9,377 nucleotides of DNA from Nitrososphaerales archaeon TH1920 (GCA_014523495.1 JAATVM010000029.1:1-9377), one strand, 5' to 3'. Shown: positions 1 through 6,098, counted from the first letter of the stretch. Numbers and translations: made by a program. The notes: generated by a model not told the origin, from the letters alone.

Positions 1-90
1 ACCTGTGGCCTTTATGACATTCTTCACATTATCCTCAGTTATATCCTTCTTTAATTTGTGTAATAGTAATGCAGCGTATACGTATTCCAT
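1..90 (-). CDS. rpl12: Ribosomal protein P1/L12 (archaeal stalk protein), N-terminal 30 residues
   Basis: Reading the minus strand from position 90 gives 30 residues beginning MEYVYAALLLHKLKKDI and continuing to the window edge without a stop. This matches the highly characteristic N-terminus of archaeal P1/L12 (MEYxYAALLLH), the dimerisation part of the acidic stalk protein that sits on the large subunit and recruits translation GTPases. The stop and the acidic C-terminal tail lie outside the window. The gene begins directly after an intergenic region rather than directly after L10 (rplP0), its usual upstream partner in many archaea, so here it appears to have its own promoter. Confidence is high because the motif is distinctive despite the short length. 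Confidence 0.9.
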   Translation of the reverse strand, partial: MEYVYAALLLHKLKKDITEDNVKNVIKATG

Positions 91-115
91 TTTAAGAAAG
101 CTCTATCTATGACCA

Positions 116-126
116 TAATATAAAAC
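116..126 (-). promoter_or_regulatory. Probable TATA box for the L12 gene
   Basis: The minus strand reads GTTTTATATTA here, an AT-rich box A element centred about 31 bases before the L12 start codon. The usual 25-27 base distance would place transcription start a few bases before the ATG, giving a very short leader. Inferred from composition and spacing only. Confidence 0.5.
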
Positions 127-130
127 TTTC

Positions 131-142
131 AAAATTATAATC
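131..142 (+). promoter_or_regulatory. Probable TATA box for the Lys/Tyr-rich protein gene
   Basis: The plus strand reads AAAATTATAATC, centred about 31 bases before the ATG at 168. It forms a divergent pair with the L12 promoter within the 77-bp intergenic space. The call rests on composition and spacing alone. Confidence 0.4.
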
Positions 143-167
143 TAGTGTCTATTTAAATCAAGTAAAC

Positions 168-512
168 ATGATTAAGGCTCGAATCAAAATATTGTCAAGT
201 AATGGAATTGATGAAAGTACGGCTATTGTGTTAAATGATACGGATAACATTAAGCAAGTCAATCCAAATTATGAACGAAGACATGCCTATTATGAGAAGA
301 ACAAACAGAAATTATTGCAATATTATAGAGACCGTTATTTAATTAACAAAAAAGAAATATTGCAAAAGAAAAAGGAATACAATAAACTCCCAGAAGTTAA
401 ACAACATAGTTCAGAATATCATAAAAATTATTATTTAATTCACAAAGAAGAATTGAATCGGAAACATAGAGAATATCGTAAGAATAGAAAAAATAACAAG
501 CAAGTGAGTTGA
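168..512 (+). CDS. Small Lys/Tyr-rich repeat protein, function unknown
   Basis: The 114-residue protein has an ordinary N-terminus (about residues 1-35). From residue 36 to the end it is dominated by Lys, Tyr, Glu, Asn and Arg, in loose repeats that alternate aromatic and basic residues, for example YYEKNKQKLLQYYRDRY and later NYYLIHKEELNRKHREYRK. Such basic, Tyr-spaced helical repeats occur in small proteins of archaea and viruses. The composition suggests nucleic-acid binding, but I recognise no defined family. It is transcribed divergently from L12. Two damaged copies of its C-terminal repeat lie downstream (753-827 and 1022-1108), so this coding region has been partly duplicated and has decayed locally. 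That the ORF is a gene is likely; its function is not known. Confidence 0.65.
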   Translation: MIKARIKILSSNGIDESTAIVLNDTDNIKQVNPNYERRHAYYEKNKQKLLQYYRDRYLINKKEILQKKKEYNKLPEVKQHSSEYHKNYYLIHKEELNRKHREYRKNRKNNKQVS

Positions 513-752
513 ACATAAGATACAAATGATTTTTGAATTTTGGCTTTAACGATCAGAGTTATTGTGTCTTACGGTTTATTGATACTAAAATTATCTATTC
601 CGTAGATTTTAGTCATTTATAGTGAACATGTTATTAGAATTATTGCCTAAACACAAGGTTAAACACAACGTGGGGGTTGGTTGTTCTTGTTCATCGAAGG
701 TAAATAACCAATATCTCCTCACTTTGCCTATTTATTGTTTCATAATTACTTT

Positions 753-827
753 ATGAAGTATCAGGCAAGAAATAGAAAATTATTATTAATTCCAAAATCA
801 ATATTGACTATGATCTTTATATACTGA
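753..827 (+). pseudogene. Remnant of Lys/Tyr-rich repeat (short fragment)
   Basis: The 24-residue reading from ATG 753 contains ARNRKLLLI, encoded by a 24-nt stretch at 769-792 that is identical to 1029-1052. In the second copy the same frame continues into IHKEELKLKHQEY, the recognisable C-terminal repeat of the 168-512 protein, while here it runs into unrelated sequence and stops. I read it as a truncated duplicate, not a gene. Confidence 0.45.
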
Positions 828-1021
828 TAACTGCTGTTGCCATTGGGATTGTTCCACTCATCATCAGAACTGTCTAAACTTCAGGAAAGGATGTTCATGG
901 ATTATTGCTATTTAATAGAAAAATTGTGGCTTGAATGGAAAGAATACTGTCTACAGTTCTTCGCGTTAAGTGAGGAGCGTTACAAGACCCCAGATTAAAT
1001 AAAATTACTTGATAAGAGTAA

Positions 1022-1108
1022 CAAACAGGAAATAGAAAATTATTATTAATTCACAAAGAAGAATTGAAACTGAAGCATCAAGAATATCTTAGGAATAGAA
1101 AAAAATAA
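1022..1108 (+). pseudogene. Decayed copy of the C-terminal repeat of the 168-512 protein
   Basis: Between an in-frame stop at 1019-1021 and a stop at 1106-1108 the plus strand encodes LLLIHKEELKLKHQEYLRN and neighbouring residues. This aligns with YYLIHKEELNRKHREYRKN near the end of the 168-512 protein. There is no start codon in this frame, so it is a fragment left by duplication or by loss of a neighbouring paralogue. The match is visible at both DNA and protein level. Confidence 0.7.
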
Positions 1109-1141
1109 TCATTATATCAAACAAAAGAAAATAATCATTAT
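1102..1141. repeat. 14-nt direct repeat, 26 bp apart
   Basis: AAAATAATCATTAT occurs at 1102-1115 and again at 1128-1141. The first copy covers the stop of the decayed fragment. It may mark slippage or a small duplication in this unstable region; the AT-rich composition lowers its significance. Confidence 0.6.
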
Positions 1142-1220
1142 TGCTAAATCGTAAACGAAGATTAAAGGGAAAATAAAAGAAGGAAAAGGTTAGTTGAGTG
1201 TTCTAGTGCCGATCGTTTTC

Positions 1221-1748
1221 TTATCGTGCTGTCGCAACTAGTTGTCCACGAATTGCCCCATCTGGATGGTCAGTTGTATGAACATTTACATATGCTTCCC
1301 CGTTCTGTATTGCCTTTATCAAATCACCCTCTACAGACTTACCTTTCAAAGGACCCTCGAGCATATCGTTAATTATGGATCCATTTACTAATTGTCCTTT
1401 TACTGGTCCTGTTCCTGTATCATTGTCAGCCTTGAATAACGTTACTATTACAGGTCCATTTGCTCCTTCTTTGCCTTGGTGTATGTGCGCTGCTGTAACT
1501 TTATCAATATCACTTAGTTGAATACCGAATGACATATTGCCGAGATGAGGCTGACTAAATCCTGCTGAACCTGTTGCGTTGGTATCAACAGCTGGAACTT
1601 CTTTATCTCCAGATAGAGTGGCTGATAAAACTTCTGTTGTTGCAATCGCTTTAGGCAAATTTGTCATTATTGTTGTTGATGCCAGAGAGAATACTGCAGC
1701 AATCGCTAAGATTACGATTGCGGATTTAATGGTCTTGATCTTTTTCAT
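1221..1748 (-). CDS. Secreted CHRD-domain protein
   Basis: The 175-residue protein starts with a basic n-region (MKKIKTIKSA) and a hydrophobic core at about residues 11-28, a signal peptide likely cut near residue 37, so it should be exported or anchored outside the cell. The rest is one CHRD domain (PF07452 type). It opens with LSATLSGDKEVPAVDTNATG, and has the two signature blocks AAHIHQG (about 87-92) and YVNVHTTDHPDGAIRGQL (about 153-170), whose His88, His90, His157 and His161 suggest a metal or ligand pocket. CHRD domains were first described in chordin; their role in prokaryotes is not settled, and they are frequent in soil ammonia-oxidising archaea. The length is normal for a single-domain member. 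Three CACAATAT repeats lie just upstream and are candidate regulatory sites. The family call is secure; the function is not. Confidence 0.9.
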   Translation of the reverse strand: MKKIKTIKSAIVILAIAAVFSLASTTIMTNLPKAIATTEVLSATLSGDKEVPAVDTNATGSAGFSQPHLGNMSFGIQLSDIDKVTAAHIHQGKEGANGPVIVTLFKADNDTGTGPVKGQLVNGSIINDMLEGPLKGKSVEGDLIKAIQNGEAYVNVHTTDHPDGAIRGQLVATAR

Positions 1749-1760
1749 GTTATATAGAAG

Positions 1761-1808
1761 ATATTGTGCCTGTGATTTACATATTGTGCGTAAAGTTTTA
1801 ATATTGTG
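1761..1808 (-). promoter_or_regulatory. Three 8-bp direct repeats at 20-bp spacing before the CHRD gene
   Basis: ATATTGTG on the plus strand (CACAATAT on the minus) occurs at 1761-1768, 1781-1788 and 1801-1808, so every copy starts exactly 20 bp after the previous one. Twenty base pairs is about two helical turns, placing all three on the same DNA face, as expected for a cooperatively bound regulator. The most upstream copy overlaps an AT-rich element (minus strand ATATTAAAA) that could be the TATA box. The nearest copy ends about 12 bp before the start codon. The repeats are seen directly; the operator role is inferred. Confidence 0.55.
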
Positions 1809-1981
1809 AGAAAAGCAAGGCGATGATCCGACAATTTCAAAGATAAAGGGCTAGAATTTGCCTTGGAATGTGGTATATAGAAAATTATTAAAAGATAAAG
1901 CGTGTAACAGTCTATGAGAGAAAAACTAACAATCTGGTGATTAAAATTGATAAAAAATGATAGTATTCGACCCTTCATAAT

Positions 1982-2647
1982 TCAAACAATGGTTATGAAA
2001 CTTTCAGAAAAAGAATCCTTGTTTAATTTTTCCCCGTTGTTTTCTCGAAATTCTAAATACGAATCAATAAAGGAAGTACATTCAGGTGATGTAAAAGTAT
2101 AATACGATTCTTTTGATCCCTCATAGACGGTTACCTTGTAAACATCTTTTATTTTTTCCAAGTTTCTCATTTTCAAAGAGGGAATAGCCCCGACACGCAT
2201 ACCACTTGAAGCCATTAACAAAATAACAACCTTCATTCTCAAATCGCAAACTTGCAATATTTTAGAGATTTCTTGATGTGTGTATGACCTATCTACTGAC
2301 TTCCTTGAAAACTCACCTTTGAACATCTTTATCTTCTTTTTATTCAAAACTACGTCATTCATTGAATAAAAATGAAATATTGCATTTAACCTACCTTGAA
2401 TTGAATTAGAAGATAGTCCCTTTTCCCTCATTGACATTACATATTTTATTATGCAGTTTTGGACGTCTATTGCCAGTAAATCAGACATTTTAGACAATCC
2501 GTAAAACTTCATGAAAAGTTTGATATTGTTATGATATACTTCCTTTGTTTTTTCAGACTTTATCGAGTTTATGAAGTTAAAATAAACTTCACTTTCATTT
2601 ACCTGTTTTTGTCCTACTGCTGAAAAAGATGGTTCTGATATCTACAT
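1982..2647 (-). pseudogene. Decayed tyrosine recombinase/integrase, truncated and with a stop at codon 2
   Basis: From an ATG at 2512 the minus strand encodes 176 residues with a SAM-like core-binding region (about 1-75) and the first part of a tyrosine recombinase catalytic domain. The box I arginine sits in SSGMRVGAIPSLKMRNL (Arg106), and a candidate beta-hairpin lysine in YEGSKESYY (Lys134). The reading stops after SPECTSFIDSYLEFRENNGE and about 16 more residues, so the HxxR motif and the nucleophilic tyrosine are missing and strand exchange is not possible. The same frame continues upstream of 2512 with protein-like sequence (QVNESEVYFNFINSIKSEKT) to an ATG at 2645-2647 that is immediately followed by TAG. 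No ATG, GTG or TTG lies between that stop and 2512. The gene therefore seems inactivated at both ends. No box II remnant is visible in the following 170 bases. Confidence 0.8.
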
Positions 2648-2660
2648 TATAGCATTAAAA

Positions 2661-2687
2661 GGCTAATAAAAGACTATTTACATAGTC
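2661..2687 (-). terminator. Hairpin plus T-tract terminator after the 2692-3177 gene
   Basis: Five bases beyond the stop, the minus strand forms a perfect 6-bp hairpin, GACTAT-GTAA-ATAGTC, followed directly by TTTTATT. Archaea mainly terminate at T-tracts, and the added stem makes this look like a dedicated terminator. It also separates this gene from the decayed integrase downstream. Confidence 0.55.
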
Positions 2688-2691
2688 AAAA

Positions 2692-3177
2692 TTATAATAC
2701 TTTGGTACTTCTTGCCACCGCATACATGTGATCCTTCAGATCTCTTTCATAAATTGAATTCATTTTTTCTAGCAAGATAGCTCGTGCTTGCATCCTATCT
2801 TCGTGAGACGTAGCTTTCAATACATTAGCGAAAATTTCAGGAAGATTTTCTTTTATCCATCCATCAAGTATGTGAAATCTTTCTTCATTAATCCACCTAA
2901 TTTTTGATGAATTTCTATTGATTTCTTCATCAAAATTACCAGTTTCAACATTATCAATTAACATAAAGATACAATTATCTGGATCTGGACTTTCAAGAAC
3001 CTCTTTAGGTCTTCCCTCACCGCGTCCAGAAGAGACCTTTTCCATCAATCCTATTGGAATAATATACGAACCACTAATCCTTGCAACCGAATCAGTTAGA
3101 CCGATGATCCTTCCAATAACAACTCTTATTTTTTCAGAATATTTTTGAGATACAAAGACATAATCTCCAACTTTCAT
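2692..3177 (-). CDS. Conserved-looking hypothetical protein, 161 residues
   Basis: I do not recognise the family. I start it at ATG 3175-3177 (MKVGDYVFVSQKYSEKI) rather than at the ATG nine codons earlier, because a strong Shine-Dalgarno GGAGG sits six bases before it. The first 45 or so residues are beta-rich with the pattern VGDYVFV...RVVIGRIIGLTDSVARI, resembling a small SH3-like or KOW-like barrel. The middle (PDPDNCIFMLIDNVE) is mixed, and the last 70 residues are helical and charged, ending in DHMYAVARSTKVL. It has no signal peptide or membrane segment, so it is probably cytosolic. It is monocistronic, with its own terminator, and is divergent from the ThpR operon with about 160 bp between them. 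The strong ribosome site and protein-like sequence support a real gene. Confidence 0.7.
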   Translation of the reverse strand: MKVGDYVFVSQKYSEKIRVVIGRIIGLTDSVARISGSYIIPIGLMEKVSSGRGEGRPKEVLESPDPDNCIFMLIDNVETGNFDEEINRNSSKIRWINEERFHILDGWIKENLPEIFANVLKATSHEDRMQARAILLEKMNSIYERDLKDHMYAVARSTKVL

Positions 3178-3183
3178 TTTATT

Positions 3184-3188
3184 CCTCC
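3184..3188 (-). promoter_or_regulatory. Shine-Dalgarno site GGAGG
   Basis: The minus strand reads TAGGAGGAATAAAATG, with six bases between GGAGG and the ATG at 3177. It decides the start of the 161-residue protein and stands out because most genes in this window lack a clear Shine-Dalgarno site. Confidence 0.8.
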
Positions 3189-3307
3189 TAAATTGCATAT
3201 TCAAAGGTTTTTTAGTAAATTATTTATTATTTGCTATATTAGTGATATTGCTGAATACTATGACCTGTGTATTTGCAAATCGCTTGCTAAATTCAGGTTT
3301 GTTCAGA

Positions 3308-3319
3308 TTTTAATATTAG
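3308..3319 (+). promoter_or_regulatory. Probable TATA box of the thpR-cca-kinase operon
   Basis: ATTTTAATATTAG-like sequence is centred about 27 bases before the GTG at 3341, the spacing expected for a leaderless archaeal transcript. This supports GTG 3341 as the operon's first codon. Confidence 0.5.
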
Positions 3320-3340
3320 TTGATTCGATAATTGGTTGCC

Positions 3341-3895
3341 GTGTCAAGGGTATTTATCGCCGCAGATATTTATAAAAAAAATGAGATTCAAAAGATACAA
3401 CATGATTTGATTTCTTATTTGAATTTGGAAAGAAAAAATGTAAAATTGGTACGACTAGAAAATTTTCATTTTACGCTAGTTTTTTTTGGCGAAATCAACA
3501 ATTTAATACTTGAAAAGATAGTTACTAAAATCTCAGGGATTGAATTTCAATCATTTGAAATTAAATATGGCATGATAGGAGCATTTCCAAATAGCAAATC
3601 TGCCAAAGTAATATGGATTGGATTGGACGAAGAAACGAGGAGTCCTTTCAACCAAATGTCCTATAAGGTGCTATCACAATTAACAGATTTTGAACTAAAG
3701 ATAGAAAAAGAGATAATACCACACATAACACTATTTAGAACAAAGAGGGTGGCGCTAAATTTGAATTTACACAGCAATAGCATTATGTCCAATTTTACTC
3801 TTATTGACAAAATAGATACAATTTCTGTAAAAAAGAGCGTCACTACACCTCAAGGTTCCATATATGAGAACATAATAACTGTGAAGGGAAAATGA
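3341..3895 (+). CDS. thpR: RNA 2',3'-cyclic phosphodiesterase (2'-5' RNA ligase family)
   Basis: The 184-residue protein belongs to the 2H phosphoesterase superfamily. It shows the two catalytic HxT motifs, HFTL at about residues 43-46 and HITL at about 128-131, and the family's start (SRVFIAADI). ThpR enzymes open 2',3'-cyclic phosphate RNA ends and can catalyse reversible 2'-5' ligation in vitro. I choose GTG 3341 because it puts the conserved RVFIA strand at the N-terminus and lies 27 bases after a TATA-like element; a TTG at 3332 is the alternative. The stop overlaps the next start (ATGA), so it is translationally coupled to the CCA enzyme. The pairing of ThpR with CCA-adding enzyme is a known archaeal gene neighbourhood and suggests work on tRNA or other RNA 3' ends. 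Family confidence is high; the cellular substrate is not known. Confidence 0.9.
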   Translation: MSRVFIAADIYKKNEIQKIQHDLISYLNLERKNVKLVRLENFHFTLVFFGEINNLILEKIVTKISGIEFQSFEIKYGMIGAFPNSKSAKVIWIGLDEETRSPFNQMSYKVLSQLTDFELKIEKEIIPHITLFRTKRVALNLNLHSNSIMSNFTLIDKIDTISVKKSVTTPQGSIYENIITVKGK

Positions 3896-5271
3896 ATACA
3901 ATAGATGATATTACTCGGGAGATATCAGATTCTTCCTCCCCATCAAAATTAAATCAAAAAAAATTAGAAAAAATATCAAGAGAAATAGAGAATGAAATTA
4001 TGAACTTTAAAGATAATAGAATCTTAGAACTTATAGTTGGTGGATCATTTGCCAAAGGAACATGGCTTGAAAATGATACAGACATTGACTTTTTTGTAAT
4101 GATAGAATCAACAGTTGAACGAAAAGAATTTGAAGAAATAGGAAAATCGGTTGGGCTTTATGCTTTAAGAAAATACAAACCATATTTACGCTATTCGGAA
4201 CATCCGTATGTTGAGGGAATAGTTGAGGGAATAGTTGATGGAATGGTTGAAGGAATCAGGATAAACATTGTGCCGTGTTACAAAGTTGAAAAAAATAAAT
4301 GGAAAAGCGCCGCTGACAGATCTCCGTTTCATACGATTTTTATGCAAAGGAGCCTAAATGATTATTTAAAGGGCCAAGTAAGGGTCCTAAAAAAATTTTT
4401 AAAATCGATTGGAATATATGGTTCTCAAATATCTGTTTCAGGTTTTAGTGGGTATGTCACAGAGGTACTTGTCCTGAAATATGGCTCATTTAGAAATGTT
4501 CTCCAAACATTCGCTGACTTGAAGTCAAATTACATTATTTCTCTTGAATCTTTAAACGAAAAAGGAATCGGAAAATTTGACAGCCCCATAATAATAATTG
4601 ATCCGATTGATTCAAATCGGAACCTGGGAGCTGCCATATCATCAGAGTGTCTTGCAAAATTTGTATTGGCATCAAGACTTTTTCTGAAAGAACCGTCGAT
4701 TGAATTTTTTAAAAGACCGCGCAAATCTAGTTCAAAAATTATTAACAGTATCAAATCAAATTTATTAATAATCGAATTCAAAATACAGAAGAGAAGTCCC
4801 GATATCTTGTGGGGCCAGCTTAAGAGAAAACTAACTAGTATTTCAAGGCAGTTAGAAAATGCAAGATTTAAAGTAATTAAAAAAATTTGTTTTACTGATG
4901 AAAAGGAACATGCTGTATTTATTTTTATGATAGAATTTACGAATCTTTCTAAATTAAATCTAAATTTAGGACCTGAAATATTTCGAAAAAATGAAACTAA
5001 TTCATTTATTAAGAAAAGAGGAAAAGGCTCCATTATGTTATGGACTGATGATTTGAGAATAGTATGTATTGAAGAAAGAAAAAAGACCTCAATAAAAGAA
5101 CATGCAAATCAAATAATACTGAAAGACATTGAATCAGGCAACCGTAAGGGAGCTACACTAGATCTTAGCAATGGTTATTCTGTATATTTGGGAAATGAGA
5201 GGAAACTGAGCGGTTTTATTTCCACTGCCATTGATTTTATGGTTCGTGATGGAGAATTTATTAAACTGTGA
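3892..5271 (+). CDS. cca: CCA-adding enzyme (class I, archaeal tRNA nucleotidyltransferase)
   Basis: The 459-residue protein has the size and layout of archaeal class I CCA enzymes, which add or repair CCA at tRNA 3' ends using CTP and ATP. The nucleotidyltransferase motif GGSFAKGTWLENDTDIDFF (residues 50-68) gives catalytic Asp64 and Asp66. Further family blocks are RYSEHPYVEG, IVPCYKV, SAADRSPFHT (about 139-148) and VSGFSGYVTEVLVLKYGSF (about 182-200). Two features are odd. The third carboxylate, normally Asp in a (V/I)D(V/I)VPCY block, is Asn125 (RINIVPCY). A four-copy VEGI-like insertion (residues 107-122) precedes it and lengthens that loop by about 8 residues compared with the A. fulgidus enzyme as I remember it. 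The rest looks intact and it should be the genome's essential CCA enzyme. It overlaps thpR by 4 bases and the kinase by about 23. Confidence 0.93.
   Translation: MNTIDDITREISDSSSPSKLNQKKLEKISREIENEIMNFKDNRILELIVGGSFAKGTWLENDTDIDFFVMIESTVERKEFEEIGKSVGLYALRKYKPYLRYSEHPYVEGIVEGIVDGMVEGIRINIVPCYKVEKNKWKSAADRSPFHTIFMQRSLNDYLKGQVRVLKKFLKSIGIYGSQISVSGFSGYVTEVLVLKYGSFRNVLQTFADLKSNYIISLESLNEKGIGKFDSPIIIIDPIDSNRNLGAAISSECLAKFVLASRLFLKEPSIEFFKRPRKSSSKIINSIKSNLLIIEFKIQKRSPDILWGQLKRKLTSISRQLENARFKVIKKICFTDEKEHAVFIFMIEFTNLSKLNLNLGPEIFRKNETNSFIKKRGKGSIMLWTDDLRIVCIEERKKTSIKEHANQIILKDIESGNRKGATLDLSNGYSVYLGNERKLSGFISTAIDFMVRDGEFIKL
4210..4257 (+). repeat. 12-bp in-frame minisatellite inside cca (four units)
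   Basis: Units at 4210-4221 and 4222-4233 are identical (GTTGAGGGAATA). Units at 4234-4245 and 4246-4257 differ by two bases each (GTTGATGGAATG, GTTGAAGGAATC). They encode VEGI-VEGI-VDGM-VEGI between the conserved HPY and VPCY blocks of the palm domain. Twelve-base units keep the frame, so copy number could change by slippage without destroying the protein. Confidence 0.9.
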
Positions 5272-5995
5272 AAATAAGGAAAGCCTAAAATTTTTACTGA
5301 CTTACCCCTTATTTGACCAAAATACATTTGATGACAGGATGGAAGAATTATTATCCTTGGGTATTAACTCTGTATTCTCATTTGGTAAAGTGCAATTGCA
5401 CAAAATATGCATACTTGGTAAGGGTTCAGTTGGCTTGGCAATATTAGTTAAATATAGAAATAAATATTTTGTTCTAAAAATGAGGAGAACAGATGCAAAT
5501 AGAGTGAATATGTATGACGAAGTACTATCTCAGTCACTCGCAAACACTATGGGGATTGGTCCTTTCCTTGTAGATTTTTCTGAAAATTTTATATTAATGG
5601 AATTTGTCAAAGGTTTCAATATCGTAGATTGGTATAATTCAAAAGACACTACATATGAAAAAATTCTAAAATGTACTTCTTCCATTCTTCAACAATGTTT
5701 TCTTTTAGATTCCATAAAACTTGATCACGGTCAGCTAAATAGACTTGATCGCCACATAATAATTTCCAAAGATGGTAGACCGACAATTTTGGATTTTGAA
5801 ACTTCTAGTACTAAGAGGAGAGCAAGTAATGTAACTAGCGTTTCTCAGTCCTTTTTTCTACATGGCCCAATTTATGACAGACTCCGAGATTCAATCAATA
5901 ATGATAGAAAGCAGGTGATAAAAAGAATTAAGGACTACAAGAAAGACTTGAATCATGAAAAATTTGAAAAAATATTAAAGTTACTCAAATTTTAG
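5249..5995 (+). CDS. Archaeal protein-kinase-like protein (COG2112 type)
   Basis: The 248-residue protein has a small kinase fold: a glycine-rich loop GKGSVG (about 57-62), the ATP-binding lysine in FVLKMRR (Lys77), a hinge-like LMEFVKGFNIVDW (about 116-128), a catalytic-loop counterpart LDHGQLNRLDRHII (about 158-171) and a metal-binding LDFETSS (DFE instead of DFG, 181-187). This order matches the archaeal predicted Ser/Thr kinases of COG2112, related to RIO and Bud32 kinases, with Gln where Bud32 has the Asp of HGD. The C-terminal 40 residues are Lys-rich and helical. ATG 5249 overlaps cca by 23 bases; GTG 5246, TTG 5231 or ATG 5339 are alternatives, and no Shine-Dalgarno site decides between them. 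Operon position after thpR and cca hints at a target in tRNA or RNA processing, which is inference. Confidence 0.8.
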   Translation: MENLLNCENKESLKFLLTYPLFDQNTFDDRMEELLSLGINSVFSFGKVQLHKICILGKGSVGLAILVKYRNKYFVLKMRRTDANRVNMYDEVLSQSLANTMGIGPFLVDFSENFILMEFVKGFNIVDWYNSKDTTYEKILKCTSSILQQCFLLDSIKLDHGQLNRLDRHIIISKDGRPTILDFETSSTKRRASNVTSVSQSFFLHGPIYDRLRDSINNDRKQVIKRIKDYKKDLNHEKFEKILKLLKF

Positions 5996-6017
5996 AAATA
6001 TATTATCAAATAGTGTA

Positions 6018-6098
6018 CAAATTTAATAAATGTCATTGAGCTTTCCAATCCGCGCATTAAGATTCTTAAAGCAGTATCTTCAAATTTAATCAATGTCA
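6018..6098 (+). repeat. 18-nt imperfect direct repeat duplicating the PAC2 start region
   Basis: CAAATTTAATAAATGTCA at 6018-6035 and CAAATTTAATCAATGTCA at 6081-6098 differ at one base and lie 63 bp apart. Each contains an ATG TCA start, and the second is the actual PAC2 start. The 63-bp distance is 21 codons, so both ATGs are in one frame, separated by a TAA within the second copy. Confidence 0.85.
6030..6089 (+). CDS. Possible 19-codon upstream ORF before the PAC2 gene
   Basis: ATG 6030 opens MSLSFPIRALRFLKQYLQI and stops at TAA 6087-6089, three bases before the PAC2 ATG at 6093. An AT-rich element (AAATATATTAT, about 5996-6006) lies about 28 bases upstream and would suit a leaderless transcript starting here. 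A weaker box (TTCTTAAAG, about 6062-6070) lies about 27 bases before the PAC2 start. It could be a leader peptide or only a by-product of the duplicated start region. Confidence 0.3.
   Translation: MSLSFPIRALRFLKQYLQI

Larger units (their letters stand above)
513..1220. other. Gene-poor region with decayed coding fragments
   Basis: About 700 bases hold no intact gene that I can support. There are two remnants of the upstream Lys/Tyr-rich gene (listed separately) and short direct repeats. There is also an open stretch at 831-998 (ATG at 891) whose 35-residue translation, starting MFMDYCYLIEKLWLEWK, looks helical and could be a fragment of a lost gene; I do not recognise it. The minus-strand sequence at about 1160-1193, just beyond the CHRD stop, is a pyrimidine-rich tract that could help terminate that transcript. 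I found no tRNA, CRISPR array or convincing small RNA here. Confidence 0.6.

Noticed and set aside
1761..1808. CRISPR-like short repeat array
   Set aside because: The repeats are only 8 bp with 12-bp gaps, far from CRISPR dimensions; a promoter operator set fits better.
1745..1978. Minus-strand open frame of 77 residues between CHRD and the integrase remnant
   Set aside because: Low-complexity AT-rich translation, overlaps the CHRD promoter repeats and start, and has no recognisable motif or integrase C-terminal signature.
4530..5033. 167-residue minus-strand open frame inside cca
   Set aside because: Fully antisense to a well-supported essential gene and its translation has no family features.
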